A stretch of 64,000 nt of DNA from Agapetus fuscipes (taxonomy: Eukaryota > Arthropoda > Insecta > Trichoptera > Glossosomatidae), in NCBI GenBank assembly GCA_951799405.1, contig OX637339.1, forward strand, positions 9,300,001 through 9,364,000, read 5' to 3'. Positions within the stretch are counted from its first letter, which is position 1, and each line of letters starts with the position of its first letter. Shown here in pieces: positions 28,943 to 40,800 of the stretch. The notes below the pieces were generated by a model. It was not told where the DNA came from. It saw only the letters and a list, made by a program, of their open reading frames with translations, and did no database searches. Position numbers and translations under genes: made by a program.

Positions 28943-31366
28943 TTATGACGCCTGATCATCAGGAACCAAGAGATTGATATTTCCTCCAGCTTGAACATTC
29001 CCGATGAAAGTTTCTTCTTCGCCCCGGATGGACAGCGTGCTAGCGAGGGTCACTCCCTTCTTCTCAGCCATCATGGCCGCCTTCTGCCAGCGAGAACTCT
29101 TGCAATTGCTGCAAGAGTGCATCGGAATTATCTCCAAACTAGTCGTCCTGTGACCGCACTGCAGACACTTGAAGAACCTCTTAAACGAGTCGTACACCTT
29201 CAAAGGATGCTTCTCCTGCCGACATTTCTCCGAAGCTGAAAAACTTGTATACAAACATTTCAAACACTTGACAGCTTTGCACGGCACTTTAAACGTATTC
29301 AACATTTTCTCTTCCATCGCTTCTTTCGCCGCTAATTTTCCGAAATATTTATCTACTTCTTCATTGTCATGATTGGTCACCAAATCAGCATGGCTAGATG
29401 TTGCTTCCATCATCTTTTTAAAATTCTCAGACAGGACGCCGGTCTTCAATTTCTTTTCAGGTTTTTCCGTCTCTTCATTTTCTCCGTCGCTGGATTTATC
29501 CATGTGACTCAGTGCTCGCTTTTTACCTTCATTAGTTCCCTTTAAATTGTGTGGATTGTTCTTTTGCAGAGGACCGTTTTTGAGAATCCAATTTTTTGCA
29601 AATTCTTTAGCTTTATCTGATCTCTTCTTCACAAATGGTACACTGAAGTCTATAGTGGCAGACTTGTCTAGACCGAATCCCAGAGTTGGACTGGGTAGAG
29701 TGGGGCCTTCATCAATAACATTATTGCTGATCAGCTTACTCTGTTGTAAGCCTAACTTAGTTCTGGAAATAGAATTGCTTTTTGGTGAAAAGTTGTTACT
29801 TTTGTTTGACAAAGGTGATGTACCATTGATTATGGATAAATGGTTGGTTTTTGGTGATGATTCAGTCATTTTGGACGATAAAATGTTGGTTTTTGGTGAT
29901 AATTCATTACTTTTAGATGACAAAGAGTTAACTTTTGATGATTCATTAATTTTAGATGATAAATCATTGGTTCCAGGTGATAACTCATTACTTTTAACTG
30001 ATAAAAGATGGGATTTTGGTGATGGATTACTCGCACGTAAAAACTCCAACCTTTCCAAGTCCTTCTTCCTCTGCGAGTACTGAACTTCAACCCGAGCAGC
30101 GTTCTTTTTCACAGGAGGACCAGCGCCCCTCACAGTCGGAGCTTTATTCATCATCAACTTCTCTCCATTTGTCGCTTGAATATATCCACTCAAAGACTGT
30201 AACCGACTCTTATCTCTCTCTGTTGTTTTTTTACCTTTCTCAGGTGGAATCGCCGAGAACAACTTTCCTCCGTACATAACCGTATCTTTCCCTAAGACTT
30301 TATTTCTCAAGGCATTCAAGCCTCTTCCAGCCGTGGAAGACTGTAATTCCGCTCTCTTAACAGAGCATCTATTATACTCCTGTTTAATATGGTAGATACA
30401 ATATTCACATTGATTTGTATTGACGACTGCATCACAGGCATCTCCATTTTTTTTCCTACTCTTACAAAACCCGAAATCTTTAGATTTCCCCATAATCAAA
30501 ACCCTTTCCGGGTTATCAACAGACAAACATGCTTGATCCTTGCTTCCTTCCCTTCTATCAAGTACATTCGGATTCAAAATCCCCAAAACAGTCCCTACAG
30601 AAGTCTTCCATAGCTGCTTATGAGCGTTGCCAAATAAAAACAACGCAACAGTTTTAAAATCATCCTTTAAGTCGCTTAGAGTGATGATGGAGTACATATT
30701 TCCCTTCTGGGAGCTGGCTGGGTTCCCCTTGCGTATGACAACACCAGCGATCGTCCAGTCTTGAGATAAATCAGTCTGGGTAACATGGAACTGCAAACGA
30801 CTCATAGAGACAGGTTGACGACCCTGCATGCGCTCTTTTAGGGCCGCACCAGAAATCAATGGATTTAATAACCTGATACCAAACACAGGATCAGTATAAA
30901 TATCTGTCTTCTCATTTTTATTTGTTATTAAAGTTTTGTTTCCGTTCAATGGACTTTTCGGCAAAACTTTAGATGAACTTTTAACCTGGCTAGATTTAAA
31001 GACTTCTCGTTGGATTTTGCTGTCTTCAATATGCTGCAATTTCTTTTTAATGTCCATCCCATAGTCATTATACTTTCTCTCTGTATAATTCCTGCGTTCT
31101 TCATCATCAGATGAGTCAGTGTCGCCATTGTGAATTAAACTTGATTTTATTTTTTCCTCACTTTCAACAGGTTTTTCTGGTGTCACTTTAGGCACACCAT
31201 TTATCAAAATACTTTCGTCCCGTTCTGCAACATCTTGAAGAAATAAATCCGATGTGGATGCGCTGGATTTGAGTTCAACTGCTTTAGAGGCATTCTCTAA
31301 ATTATCTTCGAAATCCTCGGCCCCCAAAAGTTCTTCCAATTGACTCAACTCGTCGTCGCTACTCAT
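28943..31366 (-). CDS. Mcm10: Minichromosome maintenance protein 10 (MCM10), single exon
   Basis: Replication initiation factor that binds DNA, the CMG helicase and DNA polymerase alpha-primase in the nucleus. One uninterrupted frame of 807 codons. The conserved OB-fold spans about 160-295 (FGIRLLNPLISGAALKERM; MYSIITLSDL; FLFGNAHKQLW). The CCCH zinc finger is C301-x9-C311-x8-C320-x5-H326 (FCKSRKKNGDACD; CEYCIYH). The C-terminal cysteine-rich zinc ribbons are at about 700-760 (CLKCLYTSF; FFKCLQCGHRT; HSCSNC). An acidic N-terminus and a low-complexity Ser/Asn/Lys repeat (units like SSKSNELSPKTN, about residues 455-545) link the domains. The start MSSDDELSQLEELL is the first Met of the frame. 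It is unusual in having no intron while its neighbours have many. It is divergent from PRIM2 across about 470 bp. Confidence 0.96.
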   Translation of the reverse strand: MSSDDELSQLEELLGAEDFEDNLENASKAVELKSSASTSDLFLQDVAERDESILINGVPKVTPEKPVESEEKIKSSLIHNGDTDSSDDEERRNYTERKYNDYGMDIKKKLQHIEDSKIQREVFKSSQVKSSSKVLPKSPLNGNKTLITNKNEKTDIYTDPVFGIRLLNPLISGAALKERMQGRQPVSMSRLQFHVTQTDLSQDWTIAGVVIRKGNPASSQKGNMYSIITLSDLKDDFKTVALFLFGNAHKQLWKTSVGTVLGILNPNVLDRREGSKDQACLSVDNPERVLIMGKSKDFGFCKSRKKNGDACDAVVNTNQCEYCIYHIKQEYNRCSVKRAELQSSTAGRGLNALRNKVLGKDTVMYGGKLFSAIPPEKGKKTTERDKSRLQSLSGYIQATNGEKLMMNKAPTVRGAGPPVKKNAARVEVQYSQRKKDLERLEFLRASNPSPKSHLLSVKSNELSPGTNDLSSKINESSKVNSLSSKSNELSPKTNILSSKMTESSPKTNHLSIINGTSPLSNKSNNFSPKSNSISRTKLGLQQSKLISNNVIDEGPTLPSPTLGFGLDKSATIDFSVPFVKKRSDKAKEFAKNWILKNGPLQKNNPHNLKGTNEGKKRALSHMDKSSDGENEETEKPEKKLKTGVLSENFKKMMEATSSHADLVTNHDNEEVDKYFGKLAAKEAMEEKMLNTFKVPCKAVKCLKCLYTSFSASEKCRQEKHPLKVYDSFKRFFKCLQCGHRTTSLEIIPMHSCSNCKSSRWQKAAMMAEKKGVTLASTLSIRGEEETFIGNVQAGGNINLLVPDDQAS

Positions 31367-31834
31367 TTTCTCACATGTATTACTTTATTTTTTATATGAA
31401 ACAAACTTTTAACATGAAAAGTATTTTGTGATTCAACAACATGTCACTTATTTTGATTTTTGACGTTTCTTTTTCGCGCTTAATATTTAAGAAAAAGAAG
31501 AGCGCAGAGCTGTTCAAAATATAAAATCTACGGTCAAGTACTTCGAGTATAAAACATTACATTAATACTCAACCTTCACGTAAACAGACAAAAATGTAAT
31601 AGATATATTTTGTACTCTAGGGGCTCTTTTAGCTTTGTATGGATTTTTTATTTAACGCAACAGTTGAGTATTTACGCTATATTGTATACCTACTAATAGG
31701 CAAGTTATCTTTTAAGGGAAACTGAAATTCTAAAATGGTATTATTATTTCAAATGTCAAAATAAAAATTCCATTTTCAAATTCAAAAAACTTCAAACTTG
31801 TTTTGTGGAATATTTAAACTTCATTTCATCTAAA
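31367..31834. promoter_or_regulatory. Bidirectional promoter between MCM10 and PRIM2
   Basis: 468 bp separate the two divergent start codons. A perfect E2F-type site TTTCGCGC lies at 31472-31479, 106 bp from the MCM10 start. E2F sites of this form drive replication genes in animals. No TATA box is convincing on either side. Which gene the site serves is inferred from position only. Confidence 0.6.
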
Positions 31835-34800
31835 ATGGCATTTCTAAAATTTTACCAAGAATATAGTTCACCATTCTCACATATTCAAGCCATGCCAATT
31901 GGATATTCGCGATTAAACGAATTAAAACAGTTGGGTGATTAATATTCTGTACTTCTATGTGCCTACTTTCTGATGGCCGGCGCAGACGGGTGTAGTCATT
32001 GCGTCAATGGGTCTATTACTAGTAGATGCATTAGAAGGTGGATGTGCGCACGTATTACACTCACCTAATTACCTACCAAGGACTGGTGTGTGCGTATGAG
32101 CAGCCACGCGCACGCGCACACCTTGGTAAATTAATACTCGATCCTGTTTGATCTACCCTTTGACACATTTTTGTCCTTTTTCAGAAAATGCCTCGAACGT
32201 ATTAAGATTCTGATTCTCGTGGAGAAAGTATCCCAGAGGGTTCAAGTATTCAGCAAGCTTTGGGCTGGCAACATTTTAGATGAGCTGAAACTCCACCACC
32301 CTGAAATGTATCTGTCTTTAACTGGCAGAGGCTGTACGTTGAAAGAAATGAAGGCACGGCAGGGGGATCGCACCAGTCATTTTATTCTTGCACACATTGT
32401 TGTACACTTGAAAAATAAAAAATTAACTAGATGGTACACCACAAATGAAACAAGCTTGTTTGTGTAAGTAAATAGCAATTTTATCCCTTTAGGCTTTGGC
32501 TGTGGGTGACATTCAAAGATGTCATAAGCAGACTTGCTCTCAGTAGTTGGCATCTATGCATGTCATCCAAGTTGGAAGTCACTGCGTATCTGCAAACATA
32601 AAAAAGAGGATATTCCTTGACTTATAGGTTGGCATGAGGCTGACCACCCATACTGTAAAAAATGGTCACTTTGCCAATTTCACACCTGTTTCAGGAAAGG
32701 TCGGCAAAAGTTGCAGGGCTTATGTTCATTTGAGGTTTGGTTTTAATTTGTAATTACACATCCAACATTTGTAAGCGCGAACTTATACGTGTCTGTTTGT
32801 GGGCATGCATTTGATATGAGTTTTACTTAAATGTTAATATGTCTGCAACTTAGATTATAGATTATATTAAAGATATTGATGCAAACATGAAAGGTTAAAA
32901 GGTTATGACTCTGGATGAAATGAAAGAAGTATGTAAGGACCAAAAAAATGGCGGCTGATCTGTAATGTAGGCGGCTAAGGCCAAGAATCAATTTTCATTT
33001 ATATAGATGTTTTGCAGATTTTTTAGTGTTTGTTTGTTTGTATAAGGATGTAATTAATTGCTTGTATTCCTTGACTTATAGGTTGGTATGAGGCTGACCA
33101 CCCATACTGTAAAACATGGTTCACTTTGCCAATGTCACCCCTGTTTCAGGGAAGGTCGGCAAGAGTTGCAGGGCTTATGTTCATTTGAGATTGGGTTTTT
33201 ATATTGTAGGTCCACATGCGAGCATGTGTGAGTGCGAAATTATGCGTGTTTGCTTGCGGGAATGCATTTAATATGAACCTCAAATGATACATATCTTTGC
33301 AACTTAGATTTAGATTAAGATTTTAGATGCAAACATCACGGGGGATTATTGGTGAGTCCTTTCAATGTTTCCTTGACTCCAATGCCTAATTGTGGATGGT
33401 CTGTAACATTGGGTGGATTGCTAGAATTTAGTATTTTAAACAAGCACCTTCTTTTTGATGGAACCAATATTGGCTTTACTGTATAGCATTGTGTTTTTTA
33501 GGTGTCATTTCATGAGCATGCGATTAGATAAAAGAAGAGAGTTCATGCTGGCAAATAAACTGTGCTGTGAATCTATACCAAGGCACTTTCATCTTAAAAA
33601 AGAAATCAAGGAAGTTTATAAGGTTTGTTTTGTTGTCAATAAAACATAATAATTATAATAAGTCAGCGCTATAGCTGGGTGAGTCAAGGCAGTAGTTTTG
33701 GTCTGACTTGTTTGAAATATAAATAGCAGAAGTAAATATGGAATAACGTAACTAAGCTGCACATATAGTGCAACTTTTTACCATGTTCCCAAAGGGTTTG
33801 CATGTGCTGTGTGGAATCTATTTATTTTTACAGGTAAAAGGGCCGGCCTTACGCCAACCACTTTAGCTGAATTGAGAGTTTCCCAGTTCCCCTTATTTCT
33901 TATGATGGCTGAGTAAACCTTGCGGCTATTTTATATGGAGTTCGAAAATGAACGCCAAAACGGGAAATCATTTCTGAACTCGGTGGGAATCGAACCTGAG
34001 CTCTGTGCGTAGAATGCAAGCATTCTACCAGCTGAACTCTCAACCGGACAAATATTTCTATAGCATTTTGTTCTTGGTTGCTAAGGATCCTAGTCACTGA
34101 AATGTGTGAAGTTTCCCCACACGGGATCGTGGAATAAAAAATCAATTTCTAACTGATTCATTTGGTGAGCACTGTTTTTGTTTAGGAGCCCTCTACATGC
34201 TTGTATGTCGCTAATCAGCACCAATTTGGCAAACAAGATCCAGTTGCTGTAAGCCTGGTTTATATTTTTTTGTGCTTTGCTGGGAATTGCAACCACTAAC
34301 TTCTGATTACAGATCACTAGATAATGACAGGTCAAGAAGATATTTAGCAAGACTTTTAAAATGTCATTCAATTTCACTGTCTTTATATATATTTTACATA
34401 CATATACCTTAATGATAATTTCTCAATTGTTCTCATCTTCAGGTATCGTGGAAGTATGTGTTGCTTCTAGTTGCCAGGCGGTCTGTTCCTCTCATCAACG
34501 GATCAGCGTATCTGGATGCAGAGGATCTCCATATTGTTGCTGCGTCTCATAGATTTGCTTCCATAACATCTTTTCTCAAAGACATCAGAGTCAACTTGTC
34601 TAACCTCACTCTGGACAGTCGCTTTATGGATATTGCACAAGACGTAGCACCATTTGTAGAAAGGTACTGTGAAGGTCTTTTTGGGTTGGTGTTATTGAAT
34701 TAAACATTATTTAACCGCCCTATGCATATGAACTTACGCGATACTCAAACTTTGAGTGTCGCATTCTGCTAAATCCTGTATTGCGTACGCGCTTGAGAAA

Positions 34801-37800
34801 AAAAAATATATTTGGAACTATAAACCGCCTGGCGTCTGCCTGAGTTCCAAAGTCACGTCATTACACGTCTAAACAAATTAGTTTCTCAAGGGCAAGCTAA
34901 GCGTTCGGTTAGTTCTTTGACGTTTCGTAATTTTTATACATACTCTTCAAAAGTCAGGGGTTTCAATTCCTGATTATTTTTTGCCTATTTCTCGGAAAGT
35001 AACCTGAAGGTAGGGGGGCTACTTTTCCGAGGGGTAATAACTTGCAAATTTATTTATTTACAGTTTACAATTATAGTAAAGTGTTTTGTTAAATATTCAC
35101 AGTCACAGTTATGTAGCACGTGTGTTGGGAGAGACAGAGTGCTGACGTACAGCATCAATATCTCTCCTTTGTGGTGTGCGGGTTGTCTTGAGACTGGGAC
35201 AGATCGGGGGCTCCATGTCCTGGCTGGTGCTTGATAGGTTAGGAAAAAGCGTCATCTATTGGTGCTTCCTCAAAGCTTGCAATCACTAGAGTACGAATTC
35301 CATATGACAGTGGTATTTATGTTACTCTATCATTTAATAACCATTATTTTGTATTCCTTGAATAAAATACTCCTTAAATTCCTCCACAACGATTTATCTT
35401 ATATCCAAGAGGCGTAATTTATTTTAAAATTAATAAAATAAAGTAAATTAAAAAAAAAAAATACTTGTAATTTGTTAATATATGAAATGACCATAACTGC
35501 AGTTAAAATTTTACATTACCTTTGATATTTTCTGTAACAGATTGTCTCAGAAGCATGTCTGGATGGACTACCTGGACTGTGACGAGGTCTCCTTGTCCAG
35601 CCTGTCTCAGGTCTCAGGCAGCTTCCCTCCGTGTATGCAGCGCATGTACTCCCGGGTGCTGCGGGGGCTCCATCTGAGGCACAGGGGGCGACAACAGCTC
35701 ATTCCCTTCTTCAGAGATATGGGACTTACTCTCAGTGATGCAACAAAGTTTTTTAAAGATAACTTCTTAAAGGTAAAGTCAGGGTTTTTTTCAATTTCAA
35801 AATATCAACAAATTTATATTTTCTGTCAGCTTTGTCAACTCGTACAAACATCATTTGACCATTTCTGTAGTAAGATGGGTATAATTGTTATCAACTACCC
35901 CCTCTTCAACCAGCTCTCACATATGCCTCTGAAACCTGGACACTGACCAAGCGTGACCAATGCTCTCTCAACGTCTTCGAAAGGAAAATACTTCGACGTT
36001 TTCATGGTCCAATAAAGGACAGAAACATAAGGCAAAGGAGATATAACTCCAAATTGTATGAGCCGTACCAGGACGCTAATGTGGTCAGCTCAATAAAGGT
36101 CAACAGACTGCATTGGTTGGGACAGCAAATGGACCATCGGAGCCTGGAGAAGACGATTGTGATGACAAACCCAGAAGGACCCAGGACAGTGGGAAGACCA
36201 CGAGCAAGATGGCTGGATGGAGTGGTGGTGGATTGCCGTGCAGTGGGAATATAAGTGTAACATAGTATTTTTTTTGATTGGCCATTTCTGTAATAAGAAT
36301 GTCTTTATTTGATGTATATCATTTATTGCAATATTGAGTCATAGACTGTTCATCCTGTGATCTATCTAAATCTAAGTTGCAAAGATATGTATCATTTGAG
36401 ATTCATATTAAATGCATTCCCACAAGCAGACACTCATAATTTCGCACTCACACATGCCGCATGTGGACCTACAATATAAAAAACCCAATCTCAAATGAAC
36501 ATAAGCCCTGCAACTCTTGCCGACCTTCCCTGAAGCAGGGGTTACATTGGCAGAGTGAACCATTTTTTACAGTATGGGTGGTCAGCCTCATACCAACCTA
36601 TAAGGTAAGGAATATATAAGATGGCAAATTGATTAATAAGAGTTCAAATTTGTTTAGTGAAACACTGTGGTAAGCCATTATAAAGATTTATTTTTAAAAA
36701 AAAAAAACAATAAAAATTATTTTCTAAAAATTAAACAAAAAACTTTGTGTAATACCACTTTGAGTACATATTTTAATTCAAGAGTACTTTCGGTGTTATA
36801 CCATCGTCAGTTGAAAATATTTTCAACTGACGATGGTATAACACCGAAAGTACTCTTGAATTAAAATATGTACTCAAAGTGGTATTACACAAAGTTTTTT
36901 GTTTAATTTTTAGAAAATAATTTTTATTGTTTTTTTTTTTAAAAATAAATCTTTAAATTGATTAACTTGTGTAAAATGTATAGGATGTGAAAATAAGCCT
37001 GTGGCAAAAAAAATATTCCCGATAAGCAACATTGTGAAACGTATGCATTTGACGGTTGTGCTAAATGCAGTATGTAGCGCTTTGTGTCTTTTCTAACTAC
37101 CGACTTAACTTTGCATTGAAGTTATTACTCTGTTCTGCTCCTCCTAAATGTACTGCGTCCAGTGTTATATTTCTATCTCATCATGTTATTTTGTTTGATG
37201 ACAGGGTATGAGTGAGCAGGAGTACAATCGTGGTAGGTACGAATATTTCATCAGATACATGTACGGAGAGGTGGGACACAGGAGCGCAACTCGCTGCCCT
37301 GATTGCATGAGCGTGCAATGGCAACCCGAGCAGCATCCCAAAGACTGTCATGGCTGCCCGCTTACTACACTCACGGACGCAAAACAACTTCTGGAAACAC
37401 AGCACTACCAACATCTAACGGATCAAGGTAAAACCCAGCAAACAATGAAAACTTTTTGTGTTACTTGTTTGTGAATATGAATACAGACTGAAGACTGAAC
37501 TTATGTCACGCACCTCGAGGGGCGATCACCTCCTAGAGAGTGGAGTAATGCTCTCCATTGAGGGGGTTTGATCCAGCCCTCTAGCTCTGTGATACAAGTA
37601 GGAGTTATGCTGTATCGGAATCTCACAATGGAGGAGCAGGATGACAAAATGATAGCTATTTTATTTTTTGTTGTACACCAAATAAGGGCTATCTGGATGT
37701 GTCTACCCCTGTGTGTGTGTGTGTCCCAAATCAATTACTGTTTTAAACTAAATATTGACCAGGTAAAGAAGCAACTGAACAGAATTTAGTCTGTTCTGAA

Positions 37801-40800
37801 TGCAGCCACTAGATAGATTATAATAATAATTTTATATAGCGCCGTTTAGTGGCACAGTTTGGGATGTCCGAATTCGGTCACATCATTCAGCTATTGAAAG
37901 AGCTGCATTGGTTTCGTTTCCCTGAGAAAGTTGTCTACTGTATGTGTATGTGTATGAACACCCTTGCTACTCTTAAATGTAAATTCCTCGAGCCTTAAAC
38001 TCATGCCTGGCTAATATCCTGTGTTTCCGTGCCACAATAGCTTTGTGTACCACTTGAGAAAGTGTAGCATCACGGGAGGGCCTTCTGCCACTTGAATCTA
38101 TTTATATCTTTGATGCGAGTCCTGTGACACATCCCCGGATGGGATGGATAGACAGGGCGTGGGTCTGTGGCGGGAGAGCATGTATGTGTCTGATGGTTTT
38201 CAAAGCTCAAATGGCATGGCTCTGTCATACCTTGCAGACATGTTTTCCATGTTGAGGTGAGTGTAAGGGGGTGGACACTAAGGTCAGCGGGGAGTGGTGC
38301 TGCTAGGATGATGCAGCCTCACCGTTGACGGTGAGGCTGCATACATTTGAATACATACTAATTTTGGGGACTGCTTTTCGGATTCCAAGACCAATGTAGT
38401 GAAATAGACTGCTACCCGGATTAATGAGTTTGGAATCTATTGACATTTTTAAAAAAGCTCTATACCTGTATGAATTATCACATTCGCAATGGAGAGGGCC
38501 CTTAAAGTGGTACAAACACAAAAATAGTGTTGTTTAGTTATGTATATTATTACAATAATGAATCATTCTCATATTATTCTTATAGTGAAATATATGATTA
38601 ACATGAATGGAATGAATGGAATGGAAATTAATGGAAAATTAATGGAATATCCAGAGTCATAATAAAAGGAGAGCTTGCATGAAGAAGGTTATGACTGGAT
38701 GAAATGAAAAAAGTATGTAAGGAGAGAAAGAAATGGCAGTTGATCTGTAATCCTTGCAGCTAGGGCTAGGGTTTCTCAAGTTTTTCAAATTTTTGTAAAT
38801 TTAAAATAAGAATTTTGTATTTGTTGATTTTTGTAAATGTTGATTTTAATGTTTATCCATATTATTATTTGTTTATTTCTAAAATGTAATTTCTTGTGTA
38901 TGTTCCTTCAGGTGTCATATAAACTCAGAATTTTTTCGCATTTCGCATGTTTGGTCCCCGCTCACTAGGAAGACTCCGCGGAGGAATACACTGCTATCTA
39001 AACTAGGTCCAAAGCATCGAGGTATATAACTCGGAAGATGGATAAGAATTTAGCTCACACAAATAAGCATTTTGAAAAACTATATTTTTTTACTCTGTAA
39101 CTTTCCTACAGTCAAAATGTCCGTTAATTCAACAAAACCCCATAGAAAGTGCCAAGCTAGTCATTTTCGCTCACAGAAAAAAAAAATATCCGTCTGTAAT
39201 CTGTAATCAATGTTGAAAAATGACATTTATGATTCATATTAAATGGATGCCCACAAGCAGACGGGTGTGCGCGTACAAATGCTGCATGCGTACTTACAAA
39301 TTATAATCCAAATCTCGAATGAACAAAAGCCTTGCAGCTTTTGCCAATCTTCTTTGGAAAAGGGGTGACATTGGCGTATTATTATACCCTCGACAACATT
39401 TAAGTTGTGTATTATAATCATGGAGATAGTAACAAAATGAAAACTGCAATAACATGTCGTTTGGAACTAAATCAAATTTATATCCTCTCCATGGAATTAA
39501 AACTCCATAATTTAATGTACCTTTTTCAATGAATTCGGTCAATAGTTATTTATGCCACTGCCAAGTAATGATAGTCTTTTTAACACGAGTGCTAGTTTGT
39601 GCCATGAGGCGCAGCCGAATGGCACAATAGAAAGCACGAGTGTTACAAAGACTAATTACGTGCAGTGGCATACAATACTTTTTCTACGACCATGAGAGAA
39701 TTAACAAAATAGTGAATAATAGTCATTATAATGTACTCGTCCATTTGAAGTAATTAAAACCTTACCTTTGTCAAAACGTGTGATTTATCATTCCCTTCGA
39801 TTATCTAATCTAACCTTAGTTGTAAAAATAAATTATATTTAGGTTTCATATTGGATTCATGCCCACAAGCCGACACATATGTATAAGGTCGCGCTTTTAC
39901 ATCCTGCATATAAGCTCAAACATTCAAACCCAAAACTCAAATAAACATATGCCCTGCAGTTGTATTGGCAGGTGAACCAAATTTGTACAGCATAGGTGAT
40001 CAACCTCATACTCACCTATTAACCAAGTAACTTTTTGAGTTTGTTTATTTTTTGCGGTGAAATTTTTTGTATTGTTTTCCTTTCAAGCCTTTTATTTTCC
40101 ATTGAAAAAAGGAAAGCTTTATTTGGAGCAATCCGATAAATAAATTCGATAAATTTTAGCACTATTAACAATTTTTATTTGACTCTACACATAAAATATA
40201 CTTATTTATTTTCATCTGAACAGGGCTGAAAGTCTCATCACCACGGTAATTCCTACCTACCGAATATCACTAATATTGTATGAAGCCTAATCAGCTGATC
40301 GCTTGCGGCCATCTTGGATTGACAGGTCTTCATACCCCCATACAAGGTTGACATTTGAAATTAAAAAATGGTTCCAATTCTGACAATGCGCATGCGCACA
40401 TGTTCATTTTAACACGGTTACCGGTTGCATAATGTTACATTATGCAACGGGTGTAGAAATGTATGGCATTGTAATTGCGTTAGCCGTTTTGTAATTAGTA
40501 AATTACCAAATGGGAGTAGAAAAAGTCTTTTATGACATTTATTTTACTTTTTGATTTTGTTTTTCTTGTTTCCCATGATGGCAAACGATTACATAAAGCA
40601 ATTCCATACTTTAAAATATCTGAAAACAATAAAAATATATCATGTTTGCTGTTAAAATTGTCACTACCAAACGGAGCGTCCTCACAGGTGGACTGATGGC
40701 TCATGAATGCCGCGATCTGGGCGCGATCTACCGCAGTCCAATGAGAATGGCCGCCTCGGTGCGATTTCACTTAGAAATATTTGTCATAAGCGCCATTTAC

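Noticed and set aside
36100..36285. Minus-strand 61-codon ORF in PRIM2 intron 5
   Set aside because: Antisense shadow of a LINE carboxyl-terminal fragment.
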